A stretch of 64,000 nucleotides of DNA from Escallonia rubra (taxonomy: Eukaryota; Streptophyta; Magnoliopsida; Escalloniales; Escalloniaceae): positions 186,001-250,000 of the forward strand of contig JAVXUO010002884.1 of NCBI GenBank assembly GCA_033065855.1. Direction: 5' to 3'. This document shows positions 23,775 to 35,582 of this stretch, piece by piece. How positions within the stretch are numbered: position 1 is the stretch's first letter; each line of letters starts with the position of its first letter. Both the position numbers and the translations under genes were made by a program. A model generated the notes under the pieces. The model was not told the DNA's origin, made no database searches, and saw only the letters and a program-made list of their open reading frames with translations.

Positions 23775-24085
23775 AAAACCGGCCTATGCCTACGGTACAG
23801 TACCGTAGGTATAGGTGCCATGTCCCGTAGGCATAGCCTATCCCTACGGTACTCTACCGTAGGGAGAAGTGGCGATGCCCTAGATCTATGCCTACGGGAT
23901 TTAAGGTTATGCCTACGGTTATACCGTAGCCCACTTATTCCCAGCTATGCCTACGGTACTACCGTAGGCATAGCTGTATTATTATTTTTATAGCTATGCC
24001 TACGGTACTACCGTAGGCATAGCTGTATTCTTATTTTTATTCCCAACCTATGCCTACGGTACATACCGTAGGCATAGCTCCTTAT
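23775..24085. repeat. Subterminal palindrome array of CACTA element
   Basis: At least six inverted-repeat units are built from TATGCCTACGGTA and its complement. Two are identical perfect 33-base palindromes with one central base (23943-23975 and 23992-24024, arms AGCTATGCCTACGGTA). Others are at about 23782-23812, 23840-23872, 23910-23930 and 24048-24078. Each can fold as a hairpin. They probably form the transposase-binding subterminal region. Confidence 0.9.
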
Positions 24086-24109
24086 TTGTCAAAAAAAATA
24101 TTTACAAAA

Positions 24110-25365
24110 TCATTTACATGCTATCACTACACCCCTGCCAAGCACCAACTTATAGAACCGCTACTGCAAGATCAATAGATGCACCAGTAAGGGAACCATA
24201 ATCATGCCAATCAAATTAACTAAAATCACAATGCTTTAGGGACTTAACTCTATAGTTTAGCCAAATGCATAACAATCTCGTCGAAGAAGGTTAAGATAGG
24301 TAATAACAAAAAGCATGCGATACAAGTATTAAACTTCAATAGCGTACCATTCTGTAAAGCCATATTACAACTAAAAAAAAAAATTATGTCCACATATAGG
24401 CTTCAAGTAAACCCTCTATGGGAAGTATCTTCACAACTGATATAAGAAGGGTAAAGCACAAACTGAACCATTTTCTTAATCTGAAGTGCCAAGAAGCAGA
24501 AGCAAATAGCTAGAATATCCAAAAAAAAAAGGCTTGACAAAAGTCAACATGTCAGATACAGTGTGCAGAAAATGAAGCTTAACTATAGCCAAGTTGATCC
24601 CCCAAAACTTTAGTGTCTAAACACAAGAAAATCACATTTTCAAGTCAAAAGGCAATAAGTCAACAAGAAAAAGAAGTACAACTCTAATCCAAGGCTGTCC
24701 AACAGTCCAGGTCTTGCTTGCTATTGTATGGCAACCAACTCTGCAAAACCAAAACTGGCATCACCGAAGCCGTACCAAAGACTAAAAGCCATGTCCAATA
24801 GCTCCCGCATATGTTTGCACCAACTTTTAGTGTAAAAATGATGCTCAAACACGTCATTACAACTCAGCATCCCATATGATTTATAAAGTGTTATAAAGCT
24901 CTCACCTCAACATGCCAAGCATCATAGCAAAACGCTCCCTTAGCACCATATTCTTCTATAGAGCGAATAAAGAATCAATCCCTTGCCAATACCAAACACT
25001 TCACCTAAAGACTCACCGCATAAGGCCCACTCGCCACCTTAAGACAACCATCCACCATGACCTTTACCACCTCATTTACCACAACCAAGGACGACGTGAA
25101 CACTCTCTTGTGGGCACTGTAGAGATTTCTGAATTGAGCGTGTTTCTCTAGGCCTTGTGACATTTAAAAGTGCAGTATAGCACCTAAAGTTGGAGGAAGT
25201 ACAAACAATTGTCAGGTGCTTCCAGCAGTTAAATGTTCAAAAGGCTGAGGAGAGTGTTCAAAATTTTCTTCTGGAAATAAAACTTGAAACAAAACCCTTA
25301 GCTAAAGATACTGGCACTTCGAAAGGCTGCACCCATATGAATTCATCTTCCTTGGTGGCATGGCC
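24110..25365. other. CACTA interior, unrecognised
   Basis: An open frame at 25190-25414 (plus) reads MEEVQTIVRCFQQLNVQKAE and continues ESVQNFLLEIKLETK. It might be a captured host-gene fragment, but no family was recognised. The remainder shows nothing coding. Confidence 0.3.
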
Positions 25366-25367
25366 TC

Positions 25368-25870
25368 CCCACACACAGCACACACAAAGAGAAAAATATA
25401 ACACCAACCCTTAATCCCTCTCTCTCTTTTCCTTGCAAACCCACACACTCCAACACACACCTGAACTCACACATGCACTCACAAATATATGCACACAACA
25501 CACCAAACACACTCAAAATACAAACCCACACATCAAACTCACAGTACACGCACACACCCGAACACATAACACACACACACACACACACACACACCTCTCT
25601 AGCTGCCTCGGCGGACTCACACAATACACACAACGCACACACTAACGCACCCTAACGCGCACACACAGCACACAACCTAAACACACACACTTCAGGCACA
25701 CAACACACTACACGGCTGCACAGCAGCCCACACACACACATCACGTTGCCACACGCAATACACGACACACACATGAACACTGAAGACATACACACACCCA
25801 CACACTCATTCAAGCACTCACCACATTCACTCACACAAAAGTCGCACACAACACTACTCACACCTCTCTT
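25368..25870. repeat. CA-rich low-complexity block
   Basis: About 500 bases are dominated by cacaca- and acacac-type repeats, with a pure (CA)n core near 25570-25593. The long open frames on both strands in this block are artefacts of the simple repeat. Confidence 0.9.
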
Positions 25871-26563
25871 TTCGTAACCCAATTCAAGAATCATCTCCCC
25901 TCCCCTTATATCTTAAGCGGCACCCATGATTTCACATTATGTATATAACAAGCAATCTCATAAAGAAATACGTAAGTACCACGAATAGAGTTACACTAGA
26001 AGGGACCAATACCATAACGTAAAGCAGTTCAAAATATCGTATGCTATTGAATTATTGATCTCCACTGTTTATTGTCGCCCAAGGTACTCTGAAATGAATT
26101 AATGTTGTCCTTTGCCATTGCTTGTGTCAAGCTCCTCTGATTTCACAGACTTAAATGATCAGAACTACTAGTCCGCGACCATCCAATTGAAGGAGACGCG
26201 ATTAACATCTCATTGGGAGCTTTGGTTGCTTTGTATAAAGACACCGAGATTCCACTAACGTAAATGACAAATATTTATTGTAGACAACATTGAAGAAACC
26301 AATAAGATGCTCATTATTTGACCATAAAGGCAGGCCAGAGATCATTTACATTTCTAAAAAGCTAACAATTACATTACTTTATCATCTGCAAGTCCACGAA
26401 CCACATGCAGGGAGAGCGTAGATTAGAATGTACCAATATATGTTAAATTTCCAGCTGGTAGGGTTTACCCAAAGTCCAATAGAAAGTGAGAAAAAGTTTT
26501 AAGGAACTAGGAAGGAAAAGGCCCTCGCAGGGGGTCCCTAACTTTCCAGATGAGCACAATCAT

Positions 26564-26586
26564 ATATATATATATATATATATATA
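26564..26586. repeat. (AT)n microsatellite
   Basis: A pure TA dinucleotide run inside the CACTA interior. Confidence 0.85.
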
Positions 26587-28477
26587 GCAAAATAAAAGCA
26601 CAGACATATAAATAAATAATCTTGTAAAATATGGTATCCTGACAACTTAGAACAGTTTAACATGGCTAGCGCTGTATGAAGCCAAATTGCTAGAAAGGCC
26701 TGATATACAGCCACACCTTTTGGGAAGGTGGTGGTACAAAATTAATTATGTCATGTGAACTATTGCAAGCTTCAAGTAACTTGATACTCTTAACATTTGA
26801 ATAAGAGAGATCTACTTCGATATATTGTGAACTTTTACGCCTCTTCAAACGAATGTATATAATAGAATCGAAACGAAGGTTCCCATGTTTTTTTTTTTTT
26901 TCCTTTTTGGTATCAAGGTTTCATGTTAATGACCCCTACTAAGAGATCCCGTGCATCGAGGCCACCAAATGGAGATTGGGATTCAACATTTTGAATTCGA
27001 CCAACTCCTCAGAAGATATAATAACAAGCACACGAAGACTCAACTAAACAAGCTTATCTCCAAAATCGATATTTTCTTACTGCAAGTTACTGCTGATTCC
27101 AGCACTAAGAGCACAAACCATTTGGCCAAGACTTCAATTACAGGAAAGTTATTGTAGTTGCAACTTATTTGTTGGCATTCACAGCAATACAGCATTTATA
27201 CTATTATTGGGCTAAGATGGAGCAAGAAATGTGGTGAAAAATGGAGACATGTAGGACCTAAAAGAGCTGCTTACTTGGATTTTAGCCTTACCATATATGA
27301 TAATAAAGTGATGGCTGAGCCATTGTCATCTCCAAATCTTTTATCTTTTGGTCAATTATGAATTAAGACAGTCCTCAGTTGGACTGGTCTTGGTCCAATT
27401 TCCAGAGCAAATAGTCGCAGTCCTGTCAGGGGATACATACAAGAGAATCCCTCCTAATATACAGTATACTAGACTTTCTGTTCTAGGAGATGCAGCATCC
27501 CCCCCAAACCCCTGCTACCCACACCCCACGAACCCCATCACCACCCCGGGGTTACCCACGACCCCCATAACAACGGAAATTCCCCACCACCCCGCAACCC
27601 CCTCCTCCCTAAGATTGCAAGAGCACGAATAGAGAGATAGACCGGGACAAATTCGCAGAAAGAACAAGAAGAAAGTGTAAATTGAAATTGGAATTGGAAA
27701 TTGAAATTGGAATTGGACATTGAATGAGAATTGTTACCTGTGGAGTGGCTTAATTAGGCTGAAGAGGAGATCGGAAGTGCACTGTTGCCGCACCAGTCGT
27801 CAACGACTCGCCGCCACCGGAGTCCTCGCCTCGCCGTCGACACTCGTTGATCAGTCTGCCCGTCACTGCTTCTTCTAAGGTCACCGTTCATCAACGCGTC
27901 GTCACCGGGGAGGGTCATTGGCCGGTGGAGTTCTCGCCTTCACCGATCACTGCTTCTTCTTCGATTGTTGTTCCAGATCTGAGTTTGAAGACGGCGTCGG
28001 ACCTCGGTAGTCGAGTCCACCGGTGAAGTCCTCCCCTCGTTGTCTTGTTCGTTCCAGATCTGAGCTGAGCTCTGCCAAAAAGAGTCAACTCGAGGAGCCC
28101 CTGCCATGTCCGTGTCTGTGTGTCTCCGTCGCCCGTCGCGCGGTGCCGGCGAGTGCTGCCGTCTGCCTGTCTGGGAGTGGGTGAGAGTATTTGGCAACTG
28201 GGCAAGTCTCAGAGAGAGAGAGAGAGAGAGATAGACCATGTGGCCACGGTTCAGCCTCAACCGTCGGTCTAAGGAGACTTCTATCTACGGCTCCGTGTGA
28301 GCCGTAGGCAATTTCGTCACTATAGCCATGTTTTGTTGTAGTGTTGAGTCAAAGATGACTTCTCCACAATGGGTTTAAAACCCAATTCCAACAAGAACAA
28401 CTAAATATAAATAGTTGGACCTCTATAATCCCTTTTGTAAAAACTTTATATAACGTTGATGGTGTGCACTATAGTTA

Positions 28478-28630
28478 GATTGCCTATAGGCGTTGCATTC
28501 CCATCAAATTGCTCGTAGATACGTGTCTCAAAATCTTCAGACCGGTACTTCATGGACTTTTGTAATTGCCTCCTTAGAGCCAAAAATGGACTAAACCTTC
28601 TCATGATCGTCATGTATGCCGGTATTTAGC
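28478..28630 (-). pseudogene. EXO70 C-terminal relic
   Basis: The minus frame reads IPAYMTIMRRFSPFLALRRQ, then KYRSEDFETRIYEQFDGNAT, then PIG. It aligns with the last about 50 residues of the intact EXO70 just upstream (IPAYRSFMGRFSQYLTPGRQ ... KYQPEDIETYIDELFDGNAT). No more of the gene is present: the copy is truncated on its 5' side before the intact gene's 3' region begins, and the normal stop context is lost. Same orientation, about 650 bases from the intact gene: the remains of a tandem duplicate. Confidence 0.85.
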
Positions 28631-28639
28631 GACGCGGTA

Positions 28640-29270
28640 AGCAAATATATCTCTCCTCCCTTGTCTTTTAATTTGATTTTAAACAAGCTTATCATAGTTA
28701 GGTATCAAACAACCGTAAAACCATGCAACAATGTCTCAAAATCATAACGAGTTTAAGTCAGCGAAGCAGAAGGGCAAAAAAAAAAACACAAAGAAAAACA
28801 AAACAAAACTCAAAGTCTAGCGTCGAGGTAAATTTATTATTGAACGTTACCAATAAAAAGTTTCCTACATGTGCATGACAAGAAGAAAAAGGAATATTGA
28901 TAAAATCCTACTCATAACTTGTACATGCATGTAACCAGAAGAACAGTCCTTGTATTGATAGACTACATGATCAAATACCTTTTATAAAAGTGTCATTCTG
29001 CCTTAAGGCTAACCAAGCATTATAAGACTAGATTGATGTTGTGCATAAACAAAACATAAGTGAAACTTGCAAAAACTTGAGAGGTATCAATCCAAGAAGA
29101 AACTAAATTACAAGTAGTCAGTGCAATACAAAAATGTGGCTCATCAAGAAGAATTGTAAGAAAAGGCTCATTTCAGCTAGTAGCTCCCCTGACCTCCAAA
29201 TGTGATGATAGTGCTTCATGATCTGACTGTGACTTCCACAGCTCTTGTTTAGACTAATTTAACCTGTCCT
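28640..29270. other. Downstream region of EXO70 gene
   Basis: 3' flank of the EXO70 gene. No gene was recognised apart from likely UTR sequence close to the stop. Confidence 0.4.
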
Positions 29271-29275
29271 TATGG

Positions 29276-31351
29276 CTATAGTCTCCTCTTCCCCATGGGG
29301 GTTGCATTTCCATCAAAGAGCTCGTCAATATATGTCTCTATATCTTCAGGCTGGTACTTTATGTATTTCTCTGATTGCCTCCCCGGAGTCAAGTACTGAC
29401 TGAACCTCCCCATGAAGGACCTGTATGCCGGTATCACCACGGCGGATATTGAAACCCTAAGTTCTGACTGGAGCTGCTCATCACTCACCACCCAAGTGCT
29501 CTGCGCCTTGTGTATCTCATCAAACATGGCATTAAAGCTCTTGAACCTCTCCTTCAGCACTGGCTTCACCACCTTTCCGTTCACGTTCAAACCCTCATGG
29601 TTCAAACAGTGCAGCAGCCTCCCCCACGTTTCTCTCACGTAGTTCTTGTGATACGACCGAAGATCTGACGACCTTTTCCTGCACCAAGGATCTCCCATCA
29701 AGCTATTTATCTCCGTGGATCCCTTGATCTTCTGCAGGATATACCTCCCGTTGTTCATCAAAAATACCAAACTTAGTGAAGGGTCTTTGTATAGCTTTGA
29801 TTTACCCTCGAGATTACTGTCCAACAAATCCATCACTTTTGTGATTTGCAACTCAAATGGCGATTGACTCTCCTCCATCTGGCCTTGTGAAGAGTTGCAA
29901 TCGTAATCTGATCTTGTGGCCGAGTCGGCTCGCTCGATCTTCTTGTGCTCTTTGAACACCTGTTCTAGTGTGTCCTTGTACTCGCAGGCGTATTTGAGAT
30001 AATTCATGGTATAGCGAGTCAGGGGGTGAACTGCGCCACCCGGAACAGGAGTCTTTCCAGCATCGGATTTGATAGAGTTTTCGAGTTCACAGAAAATGCA
30101 AATCATTGCCTCGCCTAGTCGGCAACGAGTCATCGACGCTTCCGACTTGAGCTCCTCCACGCATTCGTTTGGAAATAAACCGTCCATGGTGGGAATGAGA
30201 CCGTGCAAGGTCTCGTATATGTCGAGAAACTTGAAGAGCTTCTCCGCCGAACGCTTGGTCATCGTCAGAGCTTCCGCAAAATTGAGTAGTTGAATCATCA
30301 CGCCCCGGGAGAGGCTACCAAAAAGGCTCTCGGAGATCGACGCGCTAAGCGCATCGGAGAAAACTGTCGCCGTGAGATTACGCTCACGAGGGAAGACTAC
30401 TGCGGCGAATTGCTTGTATGTTCTGATCCACGCAACAATCTCTCTCTCCAGTGATTCCCAATGCATCTTTTGCACGTCGTCAATGCTGAATTTGTCAAAT
30501 CCTAGGCTGTGCAAGCAATCTTCCAATGCATTCCTTCTCGATATGAAATACACTTGGCAACACTCAGCCTCGTGACCCCCAGAGATCATTACCTTCACTA
30601 ATCTATTTAGATTCGTCACAACCTCATCGGAGTAGCCAGGAAAAATGTTTTCCGACATTGTACCGGGATCGGATTCTGGCATTGCACATTGATCTGGATC
30701 TTGATTAGAGCTGGAATGCTTCGACTTGGCATCGTTGGTATTATCATCAGAAGAGTCAGGGATTTTGTAGTCTTCTACAAGCGACCTGAATTCTTCCTCC
30801 ACGTATGACATTGCACGCTGGAAAATGCCACCAATGCGGTTCATGGACGACGCGTACTTTGGTTCTGAAGAGAACTTGCGAAGCAACGTGGATAGCTTGG
30901 ACACGCGTTCCACAGCTTCCACAAATGTCGACGAGTCCTCGTCCGTGAGCTGAGTCCATCTCACGGGAGGACCGTCGCCAGAATCGTAGTTTGCCACCTT
31001 TGCTTCAACTAGAACAGCAAACTGTCCCAAGGATTCAGGTACCTCTGGTGGTTCGGATTCATGATCAGGGTTTGAGCTCGACAAAGCCGAAATGAATTGA
31101 TCGATCTCTTCGGAAAGTGTATTAAGGTCAGGAGGCAAAGGAGACGAAGAGTCTTCGACATCGGTTGGCTGTTCTTCGACTGCATTCTCCGTTTCGGGGT
31201 TGGCTGCGGTTGGTTCAGAAGGCTGTGGATTATTTTGGCTTTCGGGGCTTTGATCATGATCATCGCATGGATTTTCATTTTTGTTGGACTCATTTCTGGA
31301 GGAGAAGCTAGGGGACTTTTCAGGGAGGGATTTCTCTTTGTCAGTCTCCAT
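29276..31351 (-). CDS. Exocyst subunit EXO70 (EXO70B-like)
   Basis: A single-exon ORF of 691 residues. Residues 1-95 are acidic and low-complexity, rich in Ser, Pro, Glu and Asn (METDKEKSLPEKSPSFSSRN). Residues about 240-680 form the Exo70 helical-rod domain, with LHSLGFDKFSIDDVQKMHWE, GGAVHPLTRYTMNYLKYACE, LVFLMNNGRYILQKIKGS and the C-terminal VVIPAYRSFMGRFSQYL and YQPEDIETYIDELFDG. EXO70 tethers secretory vesicles to the plasma membrane through phosphoinositide binding by this C-terminal part. Plants have many copies. Lack of introns, the long N-terminal extension and overall look suit the EXO70B group, which is linked to autophagy and immunity. The subgroup is inferred, not proved. The frame is intact. 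Confidence 0.95.
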   Translation of the reverse strand: METDKEKSLPEKSPSFSSRNESNKNENPCDDHDQSPESQNNPQPSEPTAANPETENAVEEQPTDVEDSSSPLPPDLNTLSEEIDQFISALSSSNPDHESEPPEVPESLGQFAVLVEAKVANYDSGDGPPVRWTQLTDEDSSTFVEAVERVSKLSTLLRKFSSEPKYASSMNRIGGIFQRAMSYVEEEFRSLVEDYKIPDSSDDNTNDAKSKHSSSNQDPDQCAMPESDPGTMSENIFPGYSDEVVTNLNRLVKVMISGGHEAECCQVYFISRRNALEDCLHSLGFDKFSIDDVQKMHWESLEREIVAWIRTYKQFAAVVFPRERNLTATVFSDALSASISESLFGSLSRGVMIQLLNFAEALTMTKRSAEKLFKFLDIYETLHGLIPTMDGLFPNECVEELKSEASMTRCRLGEAMICIFCELENSIKSDAGKTPVPGGAVHPLTRYTMNYLKYACEYKDTLEQVFKEHKKIERADSATRSDYDCNSSQGQMEESQSPFELQITKVMDLLDSNLEGKSKLYKDPSLSLVFLMNNGRYILQKIKGSTEINSLMGDPWCRKRSSDLRSYHKNYVRETWGRLLHCLNHEGLNVNGKVVKPVLKERFKSFNAMFDEIHKAQSTWVVSDEQLQSELRVSISAVVIPAYRSFMGRFSQYLTPGRQSEKYIKYQPEDIETYIDELFDGNATPMGKRRL

Positions 31352-31359
31352 GAATCAAA

Positions 31360-33705
31360 ATCTGGTTACAGAGCTTTTCTTGATACAAAAATGGGGGTAG
31401 CTAGAGAAAATTAAGATGTGCGAGGGGGGAAGAAAGATGCAGATGGAAGAGCAAGAAGCTGGGAGAGAGAGGGTTGTTAGCCAGGAAAATTTTCTTGGGT
31501 GAGAGGGAAATCCGTGTGATCCTTGATATGTGCAGAGTTGACCATTCCATATGGCTCAAGAACAATTTAAGCTAACCCCACCACTTGTTAGCAATTTGAG
31601 TTTTCTTTTCTATCAATTCAGAAGAAAAAGGTTTTCAAAACTATAGCTCTGAATATTGAAATGGATTATACAGTTTTAATGCAAATATGGAATGTCTTCG
31701 CAAGAAATGTTCTTTTGAACGCTCCTACGTGTTTGTTCGTATCTTATTTGTCGTGAAGTCATAAACGTGCTTGAAAACATTTTGTTTTTGACATAACGTT
31801 TACGAGTTTTGAGGATGGTATATTGTTGCATGAAAATTCGAAGAGGCGCTTTGGCCAAAATTTTATTTTGATGAACCCTATGACAATACTTTATCTTGCT
31901 TTGTAGAAATGCGGGCAGCTAAAGGAGGCATTTAGGTCCGTTGGGTTTGTAAAATGCGTGTAGTTTTCACTTTGCCACCACTATTTGTTTATCGGTCGTG
32001 AATGTAAGAAGCCTTTGCATTATCATGAAATGCACCATAAATGGTATCAGCGGGTGCAAATGCCTGTCACTGTTATTTGTCTATTGATCGAGAATGCAAG
32101 AAGTCCTTGTACCTTCCTGGAAATGCACCATTTATGGTATCAGCTAGTGCAAATGTGTGTTACCACAGACTTTTCATCTTATGACCGATCTAATGTCCTC
32201 AATTTTTTAAACGCGGAGCTTTGAACTTGTGATGCCCATGAGAAGATGCAAATAGGAAGATGATGATGTTTAGTGATGACAATTGGAATCGGCATTGTCA
32301 TGCTTGTTAGGTGTCATCTTACCATCGTGACACCTATCTATTATCGTTGTGCTTGTAACGTGTCACCATGTTATTGTGACATGTCGTGCTTATTAGGTGG
32401 CATAACCTTGTCTCGCCACCCCGTGATTCCTAAAAAAATTCATAAATAGCTATTTGATCTCATTTCAAATTATTTCAAGTTATCTTTAACTTTCATAGAT
32501 AGATAGTGAGTGAGAAAAGAAGTTTATAGACGTGACTATAAAAGAAGGATGATAGGGACGATTTGGAGGAATTGTTTAAGTGAATTCTATAATACTATAA
32601 TACTATTCTTTTATGTCAGTGGTTATTTCTTAACGTTAGTCATACTCCTAAATACAATTTTCTAAAATATTCCTCAAATGCTTATCTTGAATATTGGTAA
32701 ATATCTTGATTTTAAGATACGTGTGTGCAACGTAGCTTAACTGACCAACAACAATGCTTCAATGATTTGTCTATGTAGATGATATGTTAAAATCATGATA
32801 CGAGCTTTAGAGGATTGCTTTGAGGATGTCGGGAGCAAAATGTTGAAGTGCTAGGTTTGCTATGCAAAACGGATATTGAATCGGTTAGCTAATTGTTCAG
32901 TTTACTAAGCCCCGATTACGTTGACTGTTTGACTATTGAATATGTTGTTCCCGAACTGTTTAACGTGTTTCATTCTGATCTAATGGTGCTACGATTATAG
33001 TGCTATGATTATTCAATTTACTGGGCTACCTAGCTCATCCCCTACTATTTAACTTTACGGTGCAAATTTTGTTATTTTAATGAGCATATGCAAGAGGAAA
33101 TGCGAGGGGAGCTTGCACTTTTGTAGTTTAAAAATGTTTGTAATTTCTTTTTATAATCTGACTGAGATTACGTATAATTATGTTGAAGATATCGAATTAT
33201 GTCATCAACGACTTGGGTCATGAGAGCGATTTCCCTTATGGTTGTAAAGCACAATAGTTTGACTGCTAGATGCGTAACATAAATTCGGTTACTATTGGGC
33301 TAAGTACTGTACTTTGCTCCTTTTGTTTAGCATTCCACTTTTGTTTAGTGACCTTTTCAAATCTTATTTAGTTACAAAACAAAGGAAAAATGAAAAGAGG
33401 CGGGGCGGTATATTATCAAAAATTTTGAAAAACTTCTTTATAATTCCGACTACACCATTTCCTTTATAGCGCAAATCATGTTATACTTTTTCGATAAAAG
33501 GGTATCAATACAAAGATCTAAAAAACTTTCCAACTCGCGAACAAGGGAAAACAAATAAGACCACCATTCTAAATTGTTGCTAATGTACTTTTGGCAATAA
33601 AATAAGCCGTGAAGAATATGAAATTTTGACTTTTTCTAAGTATCCCGTACCAAACCAACATATTATTTTGTCACCGTTCTAAATGGTTATGCAGTCGTTA
33701 CTGAT
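31360..33705. other. Intergenic between EXO70 and Mutator-like element
   Basis: The first about 150 bases are the EXO70 leader and promoter side. Nothing coding was recognised beyond the short direct repeats listed separately. Confidence 0.4.
31985..32168. repeat. Diverged ~92-bp tandem duplication
   Basis: Two units begin tgtttatcggtcgtgaatg (31986) and tgtctattgatcgagaatg (32078). Both contain gaaatgcacca and atggtatcagc. A GTGACAC/GTGTCA-rich segment follows at about 32310-32390. Confidence 0.7.
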
Positions 33706-33714
33706 AAGTTCAAA

Positions 33715-35079
33715 GGGGAAAATAGGGAATGACCCCCTCTACTTTACACGTTGTGCGATTTGCCCCCCTCCACTTCAAAATTAACCACTAAACCCCCCCA
33801 CACTTACAGAAATTGGGCACCTTAGACGGAAACCGTTAAATTTAACAGCGCGTGGTCAACACGCGCGTTGACTAACGATTTTTTTTTGTAAATGACATTT
33901 TTGCCCATTCTGTTAGGGGTAATTAACTAATGACCCCCTGTACTATATACGGTGTGCGATTTCCCCCCCTCTACTTCAAACATAACCACTAAACCCCCCT
34001 AAACTTTCAACTTATTTTTCTCTCCTCTCAAACTTTTTACTCAATCCCACATACACACACTCCACGCACACCCAGCACGCACGCACACACGCACTAAGCC
34101 CAGACACAGACGCGCACCCACTGCAAACATACACACACGCTACTCGCATGCGACTGTGGCAACAACGTCATCGCGAATCTGGTGCAGCCCCAGCGGCCTG
34201 TAGCCAGTCACGGTGGTCATGTGACGCTGCTTGGCGCGATGTTACGGATTGGGGTGGCACGACGACGGAGGTTAGACCTGCGATTTGGGGACGTGGTCGT
34301 CGATCGTGGTGGCAGGGATATGGACGGATGTGCGGCAATCAGACGCCGATAGCCTGTGTCTGTGGGGATTGATGTTACCGGTGTTGATTGCGCCAGTCGG
34401 TTGGTGGCCGATGAAGAAGCCCCACTGGCTTGCAGACGCAAGGTGGTGGAAAATGGCAGCGAGGAGGCAACTCACGACGATGTGTAGCCGAACAATATAA
34501 AGTTGGGGGAGTTGGCCAGAATGGTGGTTACTGTGACGCTGATCATGGTAGTTGTTGCGCCGGTGATATACCAACGGCCACCGTGGTTCCTTTTTTTTTT
34601 TTTTGTAACTCCCTGGTGGTCGGAGAAAAAGACCAGTGGTTTTGCTCAGTGAATTACCAATTGTAGCGGGGTTGACCAGAGGAGGAGGTGCAGATGGCGG
34701 CAATCCCTTGTTTGCGGTGAATCTGGTAACGTAGAATGGGGTGGGGGACTGGTCTAATGGGTGGGGGGGGAAGGGCCATGGGCAAAATTGTCATTTAAAT
34801 TTAACGGTTTCCATTTAAGGTGCCCAATTTCTGTAAGTATAAGGGGGTTTAGTGGTTAATTTTGAAGTTGAGGGGGGGAAATTGTACACCGTGTATAGTA
34901 CAGGGGGTCATTAACTAATAAAGAAATAAGGGTATTTTGGTCATTTCACACTATTCATAACGGACCCGTCTAAGGTGCCCAATTTCTGTAAGTGTGGGGG
35001 GTTTAGTGGTTAATTTTGAAGTGGAGGGGGGCAAATCGCACAACGTGTAAAGTAGAGGGGGTCATTCCCTATTTTTCCC
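33715..35079. mobile_element. Mutator-like (MULE) element with long terminal inverted repeats
   Basis: Outer inverted repeats of about 115 bases (33715-33834 and about 34962-35079) start GGGGAAAATAGGGAATGACC and are about 95% identical. They are flanked by a 9-base duplication, aagttcaaa (33706-33714) versus aagttaaaa (35080-35088), with one mismatch. Nine-base duplications and long inverted ends are MULE hallmarks. No transposase was seen. The interior (34030-34790) is GC-richer and may include captured DNA, with open frames that have no recognised family. Confidence 0.85.
33918..34925. repeat. Inner nested inverted repeat pair of the MULE
   Basis: A second inverted pair lies inside the outer one (about 33920-34010 and 34797-34920). 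It begins TTAACTAATGACCCCCTGTA / TTAGTTAATGACCCCCTGTA and shares the motif accactaaaccccc with the outer pair. Inner and outer pairs are diverged from each other, as expected if one copy inserted into another or a unit was duplicated in a foldback manner. Confidence 0.8.
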
Positions 35080-35089
35080 AAGTTAAAAA

Positions 35090-35580
35090 GACTTGGCACC
35101 CTATTTTGTATCAAAACTTTGTGGCTAAACACCCCATATTAATGGCACACCGGCGCTGTCCGCGATAAGGATCCAAGTGAAACTCCTACAGGGTTAGGGC
35201 GGGAAACAATGAAACTTGCAAACCTTGGGGGAGCCATTTCTAAATAAACCATTTCTTTGTTACACGTGCGAATAAGTGCTAAAGAACAAGAAAATATGCC
35301 AAGAAAGGACGCCGTAAGGTAAGGTAGAGACAAATCAGAGATTTTGTTAATTAAAATATAATTATTCTTAGTGTTCTTTTTTCTTTTTCAAAGTCTTGTA
35401 GACGCAAGCGAGACCTACGGGAGTAGAAGAAGAAGGCACACACAACACGATGATAATCTTTCTGATTGCGGCCACCACCTAAACTAAAACCCCTTCCTCT
35501 TCCCCCACACACACGCACACATAATTCATAGATTTCTCGCAGATTTCAGACGTTTGGGGTGCGATTTAGCGGATTAGGGA
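35090..35580 (+). other. Promoter and leader region of RLCK gene
   Basis: Contains a CA-rich stretch (acacacacgcacac near 35500) and the likely 5' leader. No TATA box could be chosen with confidence. Confidence 0.4.
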
Positions 35581-35582
35581 AA

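Larger units (their letters stand above)
23766..28343. mobile_element. Complete non-autonomous CACTA (En/Spm) transposon
   Basis: The left terminus CACTACAAGAAAA (23766) is mirrored at the right by TTTTGTTGTAGTG ending at 28343. A 3-bp target-site duplication TTG flanks both sides (23763-23765 and 28344-28346), giving a 4,578-bp element. Subterminal arrays of (t)atgcctacggta/taccgtaggcata repeats occupy 23780-24085, and a related ctacggctccgtg/agccgtagg palindrome lies near the right end (28285-28310). Subterminal repeats of this kind bind the CACTA transposase. No transposase-like ORF was recognised on either strand, so mobility would need a transposase in trans. The interior is a patchwork including a CA-rich block and a GC-rich segment. 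Confidence 0.9.

Noticed and set aside
25343..25894. Long open frames on both strands in the CA-rich block
   Set aside because: They consist almost entirely of Thr/His or Cys/Val runs produced by the dinucleotide repeat. There is no gene signal.
27915..28260. Arg-rich minus-strand frames near the CACTA right end
   Set aside because: GC-rich low-complexity sequence with overlapping frames and no transposase motif.
34148..34703. Several long open frames inside the Mutator-like element (both strands)
   Set aside because: Overlapping frames in GC-rich sequence without any recognisable family motif, most likely chance frames or captured fragments.
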